A DNA stretch of 64,000 bases, taken from contig CM068314.1 of the NCBI GenBank assembly GCA_034766995.1, positions 35,323,208 through 35,387,207 on the forward strand, in the 5' to 3' direction. Both the position numbers and the translations under genes were made by a program. This DNA is from Acanthacorydalis orientalis (lineage: Eukaryota > Arthropoda > Insecta > Megaloptera > Corydalidae). Below, piece by piece: positions 52,385 through 63,793 of the stretch. How positions within the stretch are numbered: position 1 is the first letter of the stretch; every line of letters starts with the position of its first letter. The notes beneath the pieces are model-generated. The model was not told where the DNA came from. It saw only the letters and a list, made by a program, of their open reading frames with translations, and made no database searches.

Positions 52385-52981
52385 AGGTTATTTGGGATTA
52401 GGGATAAAAAGTATAGTGAATGATGCCACTTGCCGGCCAACAAACAGTGATCATAATTTTTTTTAATTAATCTTCGGTTAAGACAACTGTTTTCGTGCTT
52501 CTGCTCGGTCAAGCCACTGTAATAAACGTTTCCAATTATTGTAGAGAATCCATTTTTCACCACATGTGACAATGCAATCAAGAAATGATCGTTTTTAATA
52601 TGCAAGAGAAGCGCAGACCAGACTTAATTGCTTGATGTTCGTTTAGTTCATACGGCACCCAATTATCCAGCAATTTTGTTTTTCCAATTAAGCTTAAATG
52701 TCGAACAACTGTTGAATGATCTACATTGAGTTCTTCTGCCACCTCTCGAGTTGTTTTATGTAGCTTCAATAATGGTTCTTAAACTATTATTGTCTATAGT
52801 TGAAGGATGTCCATGACCCTCCCCATCATCAAGGCTTCCGTTTCCATTGCGAAATTTTTGGAACCAGTGTTGAGCTGTACCTTCATTAATTGACTCTTCA
52901 CCAAAAACAAATGTTGGTATTTCGAGCAGTTTCTGTTGCTTTACGTCCAAATTGAGATACATACAACAAAATCGCGGCCAT
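52385..52981 (-). pseudogene. Mariner transposase pseudogene
   Basis: Read on the minus strand from an ATG at 52981, blocks typical of mariner transposases appear in order but in different frames: K-A-T-E-T-A-R-N; Q-H-W-F-Q-K-F-R-N-G with D-D-G-E-G-H-G (first helix-turn-helix and linker); T-T-R-E-V-A-E-E-L-N-V-D-H-S-T-V-V-R-H-L (second helix-turn-helix, near intact); W-V-P-Y-E-L (the WVPHEL motif); a degraded V-T-C-D-E-K-W block where the first catalytic Asp has become Gly; and a W-W-S-A-G-I-I-H-Y-like stretch before it ends. Multiple frameshifts and stops make it non-functional. Confidence 0.9.
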
Positions 52982-53185
52982 TTACTTTTTTTCTATGACT
53001 AATTTAAGAGATTATATCCAACAATACTAAAGAATGAAAACAACAGATATAAGCTTAAATCAGTGTTAATTTCATTGTTTACAATGAGGTATCACATGAC
53101 TATAACGAAAGATAAAGCGGTATCTAAAAAAATCGGCGCCAAACTTAAAATGATAAAAACCGAAATTATTTTTGAACCAACTTAA
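52385..53185 (-). mobile_element. Mariner element, truncated at its 3' end
   Basis: The 5' end lies at the right: on the minus strand TTAAGTTGGTTCAAAAATAA begins at 53185, with TA at 53186-53187 as the target duplication. A transposase relic follows. Homology fades near 52385 in the part of the gene before the third catalytic Asp, and no matching 3' TIR is found in the next few hundred bases, so the 3' third was lost. It differs in TIR sequence from the 19916/63794 subfamily. Confidence 0.9.
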
Positions 53186-53187
53186 TA

Positions 53188-54193
53188 GCATGTTTATTTG
53201 ATTATATTGAATTTGCTCAATTGTTTATGGATAACGTCCATAGAAATAGTTAAATACTATATTCAAACTATTTAATGAATTCAGTTAGGGGATAAAATGT
53301 TTTGGTAACTATGAACTACATTATGAATTAAAATTTTTGATATGATGGTTAAGTTCGACTGATTATTTATGTGTGGTGCTAGAGAAAAATTGTTAATACC
53401 ATCCACAATCTTAAAATTTACTTTAATGTAAGTATAAAATTAATTTTGCATTACAAGTTACAAAATAATCAAAAATTAAAACAAAGTAGTGTTTAGTTTT
53501 ACATATCCATTTATCTTAACCATTATCTGTAATATTTATTTATATTACTAGACATTATATAAGAGAATCCCTTTCCGTTCCAAATCACCCGCCAATGGAA
53601 AAAAATCGTTTCATGAAATAAAAGGTACAAGTGAATCCATTAATGTAAGTTATTTTTAAAAAAATACCTATATAATAAATTTAAAATATAAATATATAGA
53701 TTTATTGAAAATCAGTCCACCTTTGTGAGTCATATGATCATTAGAAGGTGAAATACAATTTATTACAACTCGCCCATAAAATACATATACCGGAATAGAA
53801 TACGATCATAAAAATCACAAGTGAAAAATGAATAAGTCATAAAAAGAATTACGCCAGTAGAAATGGTAAAACGCATAAACTATAACACCCCGAAAGAGTC
53901 TATTTCGGGAGTCGCCGAAATCAGTAATATTCAAGAGTATGAGAATCAATACAACACCACCACCTTCGGAGCACACTGACTCGAATGACACACGCACCAC
54001 GTATATTGCGTAGGCACACAAAGCGGCATCGGCCTAGTGAGAGTTCTTTGTGTAGGGTAAACGGGGATAACAGATATATATTCGAAGGACTAAAACGTAC
54101 CCTTCGTATGAGTAATATGTTGAAGAAATCTCATAATCTTTTCTAAACAGTGATACACATTTTCAGGTGAAATTTAATGGCAGATATTCGAAA
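53188..54193. other. Non-coding stretch between two transposon relics
   Basis: A less A+T-rich block at 53850-54110 without a recognisable domain; otherwise A+T-rich. Confidence 0.5.
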
Positions 54194-54195
54194 TA

Positions 54196-55429
54196 CAGGG
54201 TGGCACAAAAAGAACGAAGGAGTTTAAATAATTAATAATGCTTTGTTTAAATGTTTTTTCTCTTCTTTTTATAATTTCATAAATAAAACTTGGGAAATTT
54301 ATCATGGAAACATACACCACGTAACAACGTACCAAAATAATTGAACTTTATTTTGAAAATCAGCATTCAATTATTTTGACGCGGTGAGAATGTCGGCGTT
54401 ATTTTAATATTCGAACAGAACAATAGTTTGGTTGCACGTTTTCGACAACAAGGTGCAGTTAGTAACCGTCCAGGATCTGGAAGACATCGTTCGGCTCTAA
54501 CTGAGGAAAATATTCAACGTGTACAGGAGAGTATTGAGCAAAGTCCTAAAACATCAACTAGAACACGTTCAACTCAACTTCGCATAACTTGGAGGTCACT
54601 GCAAAGAATTTTAGCCACATTAAAAATGTTCCCATACAAAATGCAGCTTATACAACAGTCAAACCTAACAGATTATCAGTATCACCTTGATTATGCAATT
54701 CGTTTTCGCTGACATGCAGAAGAAAATAATGAATTTATTCACAATTTGAATATGAGTGATGCTCATTACCACTTAAATGGTTTTGTGAACAGACAAATCT
54801 GTAAAAGATAGGCTACAGAGAATGCAGAAGCACTTATCAGTGACAATTACACCCATTTAAGTATACTGTTTGGTGCGAAGTAACGTCCGAAATGATTATA
54901 GTCCCTTATTTCTTCGAAAATGAAGATGACACTGTTGTAACTATAAATACTGATTAATATCGTCGATGATAGATAACCTTTTGAGGCCATGTGTTGATAA
55001 TCATACACATATATGGTTCCAACATAATTCATAAGTTTTACGGGACATTTTGGAGAACGCATAATTTAAAAAAACAGCAATGTTAATTGGTTTGCGAATT
55101 CACCTGATTTGAGGCCTCCCTTTTTTCTCTGAGGCTACTTAAAAGAAGGCATATATGTCAATAAGCCAAAAACCATCCTGCAGGCAAAGAACAAAATACG
55201 AGAAGAAATTCGAGTGTTATGTTTAGAAATCCTGAGGTAATGAAAAATGCCTTAGAAAGAGCTCGACTTTTTGAACCCGACAATAGGCATCATTTACATG
55301 TCATTTTTCATGTTAACAGGAAAAATTCCTTATCCTTATATTATATTTTGGGAAATAAAAAAGATGAAAATATCACAAAACAAAAAAATATTAATGTTTT
55401 AAGTCCCTTCGTTCTCTTTTCACCCCCTG
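54196..55429 (+). mobile_element. Tc1/mariner-superfamily element, near full length but decayed
   Basis: Left end CAGGGTGGCACAAAAAGAAC at 54196 with TA before it. The right end reads inward as CAGGGGGTGAAAAGAGAACG from 55429, so about 20 of the outer 30 bases match. The 3' target TA has become AA. The 1234 bp length is close to a full element. The coding relic is in the same orientation. It is a different family from the element at 47581, judged by its TIRs. Confidence 0.88.
54400..55320 (+). pseudogene. Tc1-like transposase pseudogene
   Basis: The open part at 54428-54712 shows V-A-R-F-R-Q-Q-G-A-V-S-N-R-P-G-S-G-R-H-R, L-T-E-E-N-I-Q-R-V and S-P-K-T-S-T-R linker sequence and a second helix-turn-helix with L-Q-R-I-L, then Y-P-Y-K-like M-F-P-Y-K-M-Q-L. 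After a stop, N-M-S-D-A-H-Y-H-L-N-G-F-V-N (54745-54795) is the first catalytic block of the family (D-E-A-H-F-H-L-N), with the catalytic Glu/Asp region altered. The C-terminal part at 55219-55320 contains N-A-L-E-R-A-R-L-F. Many stops separate these. Confidence 0.88.
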
Positions 55430-56989
55430 AATATTTGTATTTTATGAATATATAGTTTCGTTGGTTATTGGGGTTCTAGGGTGATTCGACAGCTAAGGTC
55501 ATTAGAGCCCGATGAATATATAAAATAGACGGTGCCTATATTGCTTATTGTTAATCAATTTTATTTAAAAGAGGTACAAATTCAGTCACTGAATTCAATA
55601 CTTTAACATTATTCAATAGTTCAAAAACATTTTTATTCGTTACTTTTTATCAATTATTCCCGAACAAACTGTTATAAAAAACAAATATTATTGTATCTAA
55701 AATACAGTGTAATATTTTATAAAGACACACATTATTTTAATTAAAAGACAAACGACATGACTTCATAGACGATTATTATTGTTAAAATATTGTATTATAA
55801 AAAGAATTTTCTTCTTAATTTAATTTTGTATTTTTTTAAATTAATGATGCATTCTATGAAAAATTGACTGGATTTATTATATTCCTGAAAAAGTGAAAAG
55901 CAATATAATATACATTAAATATACATAAAATTTACATTATAAAATAAATATTATATAATATTTATTTTATAATGTAATATATAATAATATTAAATTATAT
56001 CAATTATTATTATTTAAATTATCAACTATTATATAATAAATTATCAATTATTATTGCCTATTTTTTTTTAAAAAAAAATATTATATATCTAATTTTGACA
56101 TTAAATATCTATCAAATAGATTGATTGATCTATAATGGTTCTTGTATGCCTTTATTGCTTCTTAATTATATCTTAGATATTTATTTATTTTTTTATAGGT
56201 TTAAACTTATTATATATCTACACTGTTTTCTTTCTCACTTTATTTCACAAATGGATTGACAGTACTCTTCCTGCTATAAAATTGATTTTGTCAAAATATG
56301 CAATAATCTATTATTACTCATTTTTATACAGACATATTTTTGATATGAGGTTCTCATTCATTTTTGAAAAAAAATTGGTTCTAAGCTTTGTGTGTTTTTT
56401 GGAAATGAATCTATAGTCTATCGTGGCATAAAGAACACAAATATAAGTAAATATTTATTTATTTATTTGTATAACTACGACCATTATAAATCATTCATTC
56501 CAATTATAATAAAATTACTTTATCAAATTACAATACAATTATTTTCTACAATTACTTCATTGATAATCACAAACAGAGTTTGATACATTTCTTTGGTGTG
56601 TTTTGAAGTTAGTCATTTTTAAAACAATTGGATTTAATTAGATTATTTAATTTTATGCGAATCAAATAACTTAATTATACTTAATTTATTAAAATTAAAA
56701 TGTCCTGTCATATACTTGACAGTAACGTCCCGCGAAACAGCACTGAACAAACGTCCTCTAAGATTTTTAAATCATCCCTATCTCATCGAGAATCACCACT
56801 AATGTACACGATAATCCATAAGATGGGAATTTTGCGACTTGTTTGTTTTGAAATTTATTTCGATTAAACAATTTAAAAGATAAAAATAGAGTCGAGTTCC
56901 TGAATGGATAATTTCGAAATTAATTACAATGAATTTCGTAAAATATTAACGGAATTGTAATTTATAAAATATTTACGTTGCGTACGTGA
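55430..56989. other. A+T-rich non-coding stretch upstream of the CpG-rich island
   Basis: Holds the 55932-55977 palindrome and, to 56090, further A+T inverted repeats. Nothing else recognised. Confidence 0.5.
55932..55977. repeat. Perfect 46 bp palindrome
   Basis: The 23-base arm TTACATTATAAAATAAATAT-TAT is followed immediately by its exact reverse complement, with no loop. It is not a simple alternating TA tract, since it contains C and G at symmetrical places (55935 and 55974). Confidence 0.9.
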
Positions 56990-57580
56990 CGGTGAGAATA
57001 TCTGAACGATTTCAACTACTTTCCTCTACGAATGTATATCGCGACGCTCGAGCGTGTGTGCGAGTGTGTGTGTACAGTATGCGTGAGTTAGTGCGTTCTG
57101 ACTAGGAGATACGCCGGGAGTGAAAGGCAAGAAGGGGGATGACTGTGTGAGAGCGAAGCGGCGGCGGCGACGACGTGCCCCGGGTTCAGGATCCGCTTTC
57201 AAGGACAAGGCCAACATACAGTGCGCACGCCCCGCGAACGCACGAAGCACGAACACACATACACAGAAAACATAAACGGGGCGAGAGTGATCGCAGACCA
57301 CTTACATCTGCACCGCGTTCACTCGTTCTGTCTCGGTCGCAATTGCCCGAAAATGAGATCGCAGTGTGCTGTACTTGTGCTTGGTGATGTTTGGGACACT
57401 AACAATACACAAGCGCTTCTAGGCACACACACACACGTACACATGTAAGCAATCTATGGATAACTGCGACGGCGAACTTTGGTGCATTGTTGTTGTTACT
57501 ATCATAGACACATGCTCGTGCATTTATAACCCCACATGCACGAACCATAATACGGACTAGTGATTGATATCGATCGTTGA
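56990..57580 (+). promoter_or_regulatory. CpG-rich promoter-like island upstream of the 59991 exon
   Basis: This is the most GC- and CpG-rich stretch of the window, in sharp contrast to its A+T-rich flanks. It contains a (GGC)-type run near 57160-57175, many CG dinucleotides, GT/CA-rich tracts (57053-57072, 57425-57445) and no convincing coding frame: short open frames exist on both strands but overlap each other and have no recognisable domain. No clear TATA box is visible. Candidate initiator-like CAGT sites lie at about 57075 and 57218. The position, 2.4 kb 5' of a first coding exon, suggests the core promoter and start of the leader. The transcription start cannot be fixed from sequence. 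Confidence 0.5.
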
Positions 57581-59990
57581 ATTCGGAGTTTTGTGTACAG
57601 TTTGTTTTTTTTAATTACATACGACAAATACTATCCGTTCGCGTATTGTTAATTAAAAAAAAGTAAATATCAATTTTTAAACTGTGTGCACGTTCAGCGC
57701 TGTCACTGTATTGAGATGAAGGCATCTCTCTTTTGAATCACTGCATACACGAAGACAAACTATTCAACAAAAGTAAGAGTGAACAGAGAACTGTCAGTTT
57801 AAAAACATCTGAATATCTACAGGGTTTCTTTTCCATTTTGTATTAATTTATCAAAACGGTTTGTTGACATCGTGACTTTTGTCGAAAACGAATCTTAAAC
57901 GCTGTCAAATATTGCATGTAGCACTGAAACAAATTCAACTTAAATATTTATATACATTTGTAAAATATAAATACAAATCTTAAAAGATTATACTTATCGC
58001 GAGTTTATTAAAATCTCTCTCTTAATATATACTCAAAAATATAAAAATAATAAATTAGTGTTTACTTTTTGTGACTCTGTTTAAAAAATTAATAGTTTCT
58101 GTGACCGTTAAAAAGTGCTGAATAAGAAATTATATATAAAGAATCAATACATCATTGATGTATAAGTTGTACAAAAAAGTCATTCTGGTATTAAATTAAT
58201 AAAATTTCGAGAGAAATCTTAAATACATGTTGAAAAACCAATATTTAAATTGAACATTATAATTAAAAGTTGAAAAAGTACGTTTGTTTCAAACTAAAGA
58301 ACTATTTTGTTTCTTTTTATATATTAAACATATGTTACCGTTATTATTATAAATATTATTATTTATTGTAAGTAACACGTTGATGAGTGTGTACGGGAAT
58401 TAAAAAAGTGTGATTCCAGTTTATTTTGGACTACGATTGTATTGAAGCCGGTATGGCGTATAGACATTACAGTGATTTTGGTTTCCGACTGACTTTGCAA
58501 AAAATAGTGTTCTTCTTGCAACATTGCCAACTTTTGTGAAATTTGACAGTTCAGTGTAACATACATTAAAAGAAATATGTAATCTGTTCAATTGATCTCT
58601 GAACGCTACAAAATGTGTGAATAGAAACGATGAGTGTTAGTATCGTCATCGGATCGGTGAATTGTATTGGATAAAAACGCAAGACCTGTACGAATATTAT
58701 TTATTTTTGTTATATAATCTAAAAGTAAATCATAGATAATAACGAGCTTTTACTGTCAACTGTATTGGTGAAAGCTCGCAAAGCTTACTGAAAGGGGACG
58801 TGTTTGACCGTCTGAGACCTTTAGCAGCAACCATCATCAGGAGCATGGGTATATACAGTAACGAGACGAGGGGAGGTTCATAGATACGGGGTAGATCGTT
58901 ACGTTCGTTGCTCTTGTACTGGATTCGAACTATCTCCACTCGAGTATTTTGTTAGTATGTGTTCGTGCGCGTCTATATTTAAAATCGTATAGCGACTAAC
59001 CATCAGAGGGGTTGTTCATACTTGCAGTAACACATGTGAGCATGCGCACAGAATTACATGACAACCCTTGAATGTGTAGTATACCACAGTGGCATACAAC
59101 TGCATTTCAATTTCACTTTCATCGATGAACGTGCAGTGCGCTTTTTACTCTGACAGCGTATGAAAGCTTCGTAATAATAATGTCACACATTTAGATGGAA
59201 CTGAACACATACCTGCACATGAACTGATATCTCAAGAAAAGTTTAATTCAACAACGTTATATGAAAACCGGTTGAAAAATTAACGCGGGAATACAACTCT
59301 CACTTTTTTCAATTTAGTTCGTTGTTAGATATTTTTTTACATACTAATAATAATAGACTGTTGTCATATTTCATTGTTTTTTTTTGTATAGAAAAACATG
59401 TGATTTTTTATTATCAAGTGCAATATATATATATTTAGATATATAAATATTCATCGAGTCGATTTTGTGTTTACGTTTATAAAGTGAACTGTTTTACTTT
59501 AAGGTGCTAATAAGTTATTTCAATATACATTATCGCATTATTAGTTTTAGAGGTCGCATGTTTTAACTTTTACTCGAAGACTTTCTTTCTATAATGCAGA
59601 AAGTGGAATTGAACGTGCACTAGTTACTCGTAATTTGTTGATGTTTTTGTAACACTTTCAATTTTTCTGCTGCAATTTTCACTGTTAAAAGTGTGTTTTA
59701 TGTGCATTTCTATACGTCTATGTGATTGTTTATAATTAAATGATTACACAAGTTCGATTGTAAGTGTTTGCAGTGCTGTGAAATAAATAATTCAACAAAA
59801 TCACACTGTTGCCTATATGTCTACTCGAGATAATAAGAAAAAGTATAGAGAAACATTTTAAATAATACATTTCATCGATCATTTTCCATTCATATTTTAC
59901 ATATTTTTATATAATATGTACTAAGAAGTGATAATAAATACAAATTGTGTTTAATATTTTTATAATAATCGAATAAAATAACTTTCGGAT
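57581..59990 (+). other. Probable long 5' untranslated leader, possibly with an intron
   Basis: The stretch between the CpG-rich island and the ATG at 59991 is less repetitive than the desert upstream and lacks long (TA)n tracts, apart from a short one at 59426-59434. It has many upstream ATGs followed quickly by stops. No strong 3' splice acceptor lies immediately before the ATG; the closest pyrimidine-rich stretch followed by AG is near 59880-59926 and is weak. Either an unspliced leader of over 2 kb or a leader with an intron is possible. A GC-richer block at 58730-58960 reads like an old repeat but was not classified. Confidence 0.35.
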
Positions 59991-60306
59991 ATGCAGCCAA
60001 CATTATTGACATCGAATCCCGAAATGACTTCGGTAAAAGAATTTAGATTACCACCGACAGGAATTGTTTCATCATCAACATCTTCACATCAAAGCACGTC
60101 GTCCACAATGAGACCTCCGCCTCCACCACCACCGCCTAAACATCAACACCAGAGACCTATGAATAGTGCTAATACGGCTCTTATCCTTCCTGGTGATATT
60201 AAAACTGAAGGTGGCCAAAGTCATCTTAATCATCATCATACACAACAAATTCGGCATCATGGAGCGAATGGATCAGAAGAACCGTCTAGTTCTATTCCTG
60301 ATCTCG
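59991..60306 (+). CDS. E75: First coding exon of a probable transcription regulator; best guess nuclear receptor E75 (isoform-specific N-terminus), partial
   Basis: Seen: an ATG at 59991 opens 105 codons and one extra base, then a consensus splice donor (G|GTAAGC) at 60306/60307; beyond it the frame becomes A+T-rich and stops at 60377. The peptide is low-complexity: Ser/Thr-rich at residues 27-39, eight prolines at 42-49, His/Gln-rich at 50-55 and 81-90, and I-K-T-E at 70-73, which fits the sumoylation consensus. It ends S-I-P-D-L at 101-105 with a phase-1 split codon. Codon use is far less A+T-biased than the surroundings. Known: insect E75 N-termini run into the DNA-binding domain through a P-D-L-E-F-D-G-T-T-type junction, from memory. 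Inference: if the next exon starts with AA, the split codon becomes Glu and matches that junction. E75 is a heme-binding nuclear receptor induced by ecdysone, with several promoters and very long introns. No zinc finger is visible here, so another transcription factor remains possible. The coding call is firmer than the name. Confidence 0.6.
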
Positions 60307-60472
60307 GTAAGCGATTTAATATTTCTTATTTGATAATAATTCCGTATGAATCATTTGAGAAACACACAAAAAGATAAAAATGATAAAAAACTACATAACA
60401 TTAAGTTTAAATAATTTTCTTTACGATAAAAACATCTTTCATTAATTTAATATTAATACATTTGTTGTTTCA

Positions 60473-60505
60473 TTATATATATATATATATATACATAATA
60501 TATAT

Positions 60506-60561
<56 letters not shown>

Positions 60562-60564
60562 CAC
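60473..60564. repeat. Interrupted (TA)n tract in the presumed intron
   Basis: TA blocks broken by CATAATA and AAATTA, ending in CATACACA. Confidence 0.95.
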
Positions 60565-61424
60565 AGGAAAGACTTAAACATTAAACCCCATTAAATAGAA
60601 CTAATTACTAATTAGTACAGATAGCATTTATGATTATTATAATTACACCGTATAATATGACTACAACCTAATATAATTATGCAGTAAAATTAAAAAAATA
60701 TATATATTTTATTCAAATTTAAATTGATTTATTATCTGATAATGGTTTATATAAATTGTTCATGAGACATTTTAAGATATTATTTGAAAATACTTGTTTA
60801 CACTATTTTCATATATATATATATATAGTCAAAGGAGAATAATAATATGTAATACATTTCCAATACTCGTTTCTCAGAAATCTATAAAACCTAATCGAAA
60901 ATCGTAGAACATTTTTACATATTTTAAAACTTACACAATTTATTGATTTTTTTATATTAGAAATATTTTTAATTGTAATATTTTAAAAACAGTTTTTCAT
61001 CCATTAGAAAAGTTGAAAATATTTTTGTTCCTTTCTATTTTTCAAGAGTGTATACATATTATAAGTAAATAGTAATTTGAATTAAGATATGAGTTTATAT
61101 TAAATTAAAAAATCAATGCGCTTTGTTTGTTTCTATATCTTTATTTTTTTATCTTCCGCTAGATTTAATAAATAAACTAACCTCCATTTACATGTATTTT
61201 ATATGTAGCACAATTGTTTATTTGAAATGGGCATTCAAATAAATATTTATTAATTTAAAAATATTATAATTAATAATTTTTATGTGAAAATTTTTACATA
61301 TTTATATAAAATTATTTTTTAATGAAACATTATATCAATTTTTTAACATTCTGTTTTATTTGTTTTCGACCAAATTCTTCTGAAAATATTAGACAGTTTC
61401 AGATGATTAATTTAAATTTAAATC

Positions 61425-62289
61425 TTAACACTACAATGAACATGTTGGGTATGTGAGACCCAGTAGATATTATATACCTAAATTCAACGATAGAGGCAAC
61501 ATTGCCAAAATAATTCGTGTCTCTGTTATTTGACATCTTCTCACAATTTGAGGTTCTTAGCTGTTACGATTACTCGCTAGATGCCAGATGGTTTCGAAAT
61601 TGTTTTAGATTTGTGAAATTTAACGTGTCAATTGATGCAATTAATTGATGGATATCAATTTTTCTTTATTGACTTCCAATTTCAGTTTTACTTACATTTT
61701 TTATTTCACTATTTTATTATTATAGTGTTTATATAGATTCCATTCTTCGAACGGAATAAAAGATGAATTCTTTGGATCGATATGTCAAATTATAGCTTAG
61801 TTATACAAACATTGCATCGTTTGATTTTATTTATAATATCACACTTTTCTATGTATTTTTGAATGCATAACTCTCTATGCAAAATACTAGGAAGAATATA
61901 GTAATCAAAATGTTTAATGCTGACAAAAGATGTACTTTATCTTCTATCTTCGTCAGTATTCTACATTTTATAATAATTTACTTGCGTGCATATTTTAAAA
62001 CTCCTTCTTGTAATCTTCTATGATGAAGATAATATTATTTCTACATTCTCTTTTATTTTCTCTCACAAGAAAAAACTTGTTCTCAAAAAAAAATAGAAAT
62101 GATTAATATATTATAAAATAATAAAAATGTAAAAAATATAACGTGGAACTTAATAATACTTAATTATAATGTTTGTATGAAAATAAGGAAATGGTAAATA
62201 AATTTAGACAACCATCATTTATGAGTAAGTGGGTTAGTGAGACCCAACGTGTTGATTCGAAATACCAAATTTCAATATCACAGGGTTAA
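61425..62289. mobile_element. piggyBac-like miniature element flanked by TTAA
   Basis: Seen: TTAA at 61425-61428 followed by CACTACAATGAA, and CAGGG followed by TTAA at 62286-62289, so both ends carry the TTAA target expected for piggyBac-superfamily elements. The ends read inward as CACT... and CCCTGTGATATTGAA..., a weak terminal inverted repeat. Just inside each end is a short hairpin-forming motif, TGGGT-7 bases-ACCCA, at about 61447-61463 and again near 62229-62245, nearly identical between ends (TGTGAGACCCA against AGTGAGACCCA). The interior is A+T-rich with no transposase frame. It lies in the presumed intron. A chance pairing of TTAA sites is possible in such A+T-rich DNA; the shared subterminal motif is the main support. 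Confidence 0.45.
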
Positions 62290-63261
62290 TACTTCGAATA
62301 TTGTTCAAGGCATCGGTTTGAAAATTATTAAAATACATATAAACAATTAAAAATGTATTATTGTTTATATATTTCTTTTAAAAAAGTTATTTTACAATTT
62401 AGTTCATACAAAGTAACTATTGACTTTTAAAAACTAATAATCTGATAAGAAAATCTTATAAACAAACACATATTCTTGAATATTTCGATCGTTTCTTTGA
62501 TTTAACGTATGATCTGATTTTAATTTTGTTTTACTTTCTAATATTTAAAACTACAGTTAACCGAACCATATCTAAACATTCACCAATTTTCTAGTGATAA
62601 TTATTTAACTAAATATATATCATTCTAGTAGGATAATATTATTAACGTATAAGCTAATTAAAAAATATAATTTATGTATTTTCTAATGTGTAGAAGAAAT
62701 AAGTTATCTAAAGTTTATCATAAGATAATGTTTTTGTCTTTTCATAATTATAAAATACATATAAAAGAAGGGTCTTTTTTATTTAAAAAAAATGTCATAT
62801 GAAAAACGAATACTACAAAATATTTTGTTATTCGTTATTTTTGGTATAAACAGTAATACTCTATGAAAATCCGATAAAACATTTCAATACCGTATCATTG
62901 AAAACATTTACTAAACTTAGCTTTTATGCAATATTTCATCATATTGATTGCGTAACGGTCGTACCTTGTTTAATAGTCATAAATTTGCGGACTAGCGTAA
63001 AAAACACGTTATCGCTTATGAAAAATAGCTAGCCTAGAATAACGTTTAAATATAGTTAAATGCAACTGCAATGAATTCAGTGATAATACAAATGTGTATA
63101 GGCGGATAATAATGTTTGTATTTAAAGTGTTGCCCTTTCAACACAGTCTCACGTGTAGAGAAAACATTGCAAATGATTTGCAGACTGGTTTATTTAATTA
63201 TGAAAAACTTATGTTCTTGTTTTGATCAACTTCGTTACTTTTTGTTATACATATGTATACA

Positions 63262-63263
63262 CA

Positions 63264-63315
<52 letters not shown>
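63262..63315. repeat. (TA)n microsatellite in the presumed intron
   Basis: CACACGCA followed by about 23 TA units. Confidence 0.95.
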
Positions 63316-63317
<2 letters not shown>

Positions 63318-63793
63318 AGGAAATAGATAAATATTTTATGTGAAATGCATTAATCAAACTTGTATTGAAAGTATAAAAAATGATATCAGATCTTTGTATT
63401 ATTTTACAAGTAAAGCATTTAGAAAATAATAGAAATGATGAGATGTAGTTTTATTGCTGATATATTAATATTTGCTTTCATTCGAATTGTTAACTGCAAA
63501 TTGTTCGAATTTAACAACAATTTGAGACCTTGTTTGAGGTAATCATCAATTCATGTCTAGTCAGTTACTGTACAACTATGTAAATAGGTCACATGCAAGG
63601 TGTCTAATATCCTGGAAATTACTTGTATTGTCACATCATATAAAGGAAGTTAGATATCATCTAAATGAAAAAAATTAGTCACCGATCCATAAAGGAGTCA
63701 TATTGACGTACAACTTCTGCGAATGTGTGACATTGTATAAATAAGCTCCGAGAAATCGTCACTGTCGAAATTCAATTTAAAACATTTAGAATA

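Noticed and set aside
57026..57448. Overlapping Arg/His/Thr-rich open frames on both strands of the CpG-rich island
   Set aside because: They overlap each other on opposite strands, have no domain, and follow from the low frequency of A+T-rich stops in GC-rich DNA.
58834..58840. CTGATGA on the minus strand, a hammerhead ribozyme core motif
   Set aside because: No matching GAAA box or stems at the right distance were found.
58918..58932. GGATTCGAAC, resembling the reverse complement of a tRNA B box
   Set aside because: Its flanks do not form a T stem and there is no A box or acceptor pairing.
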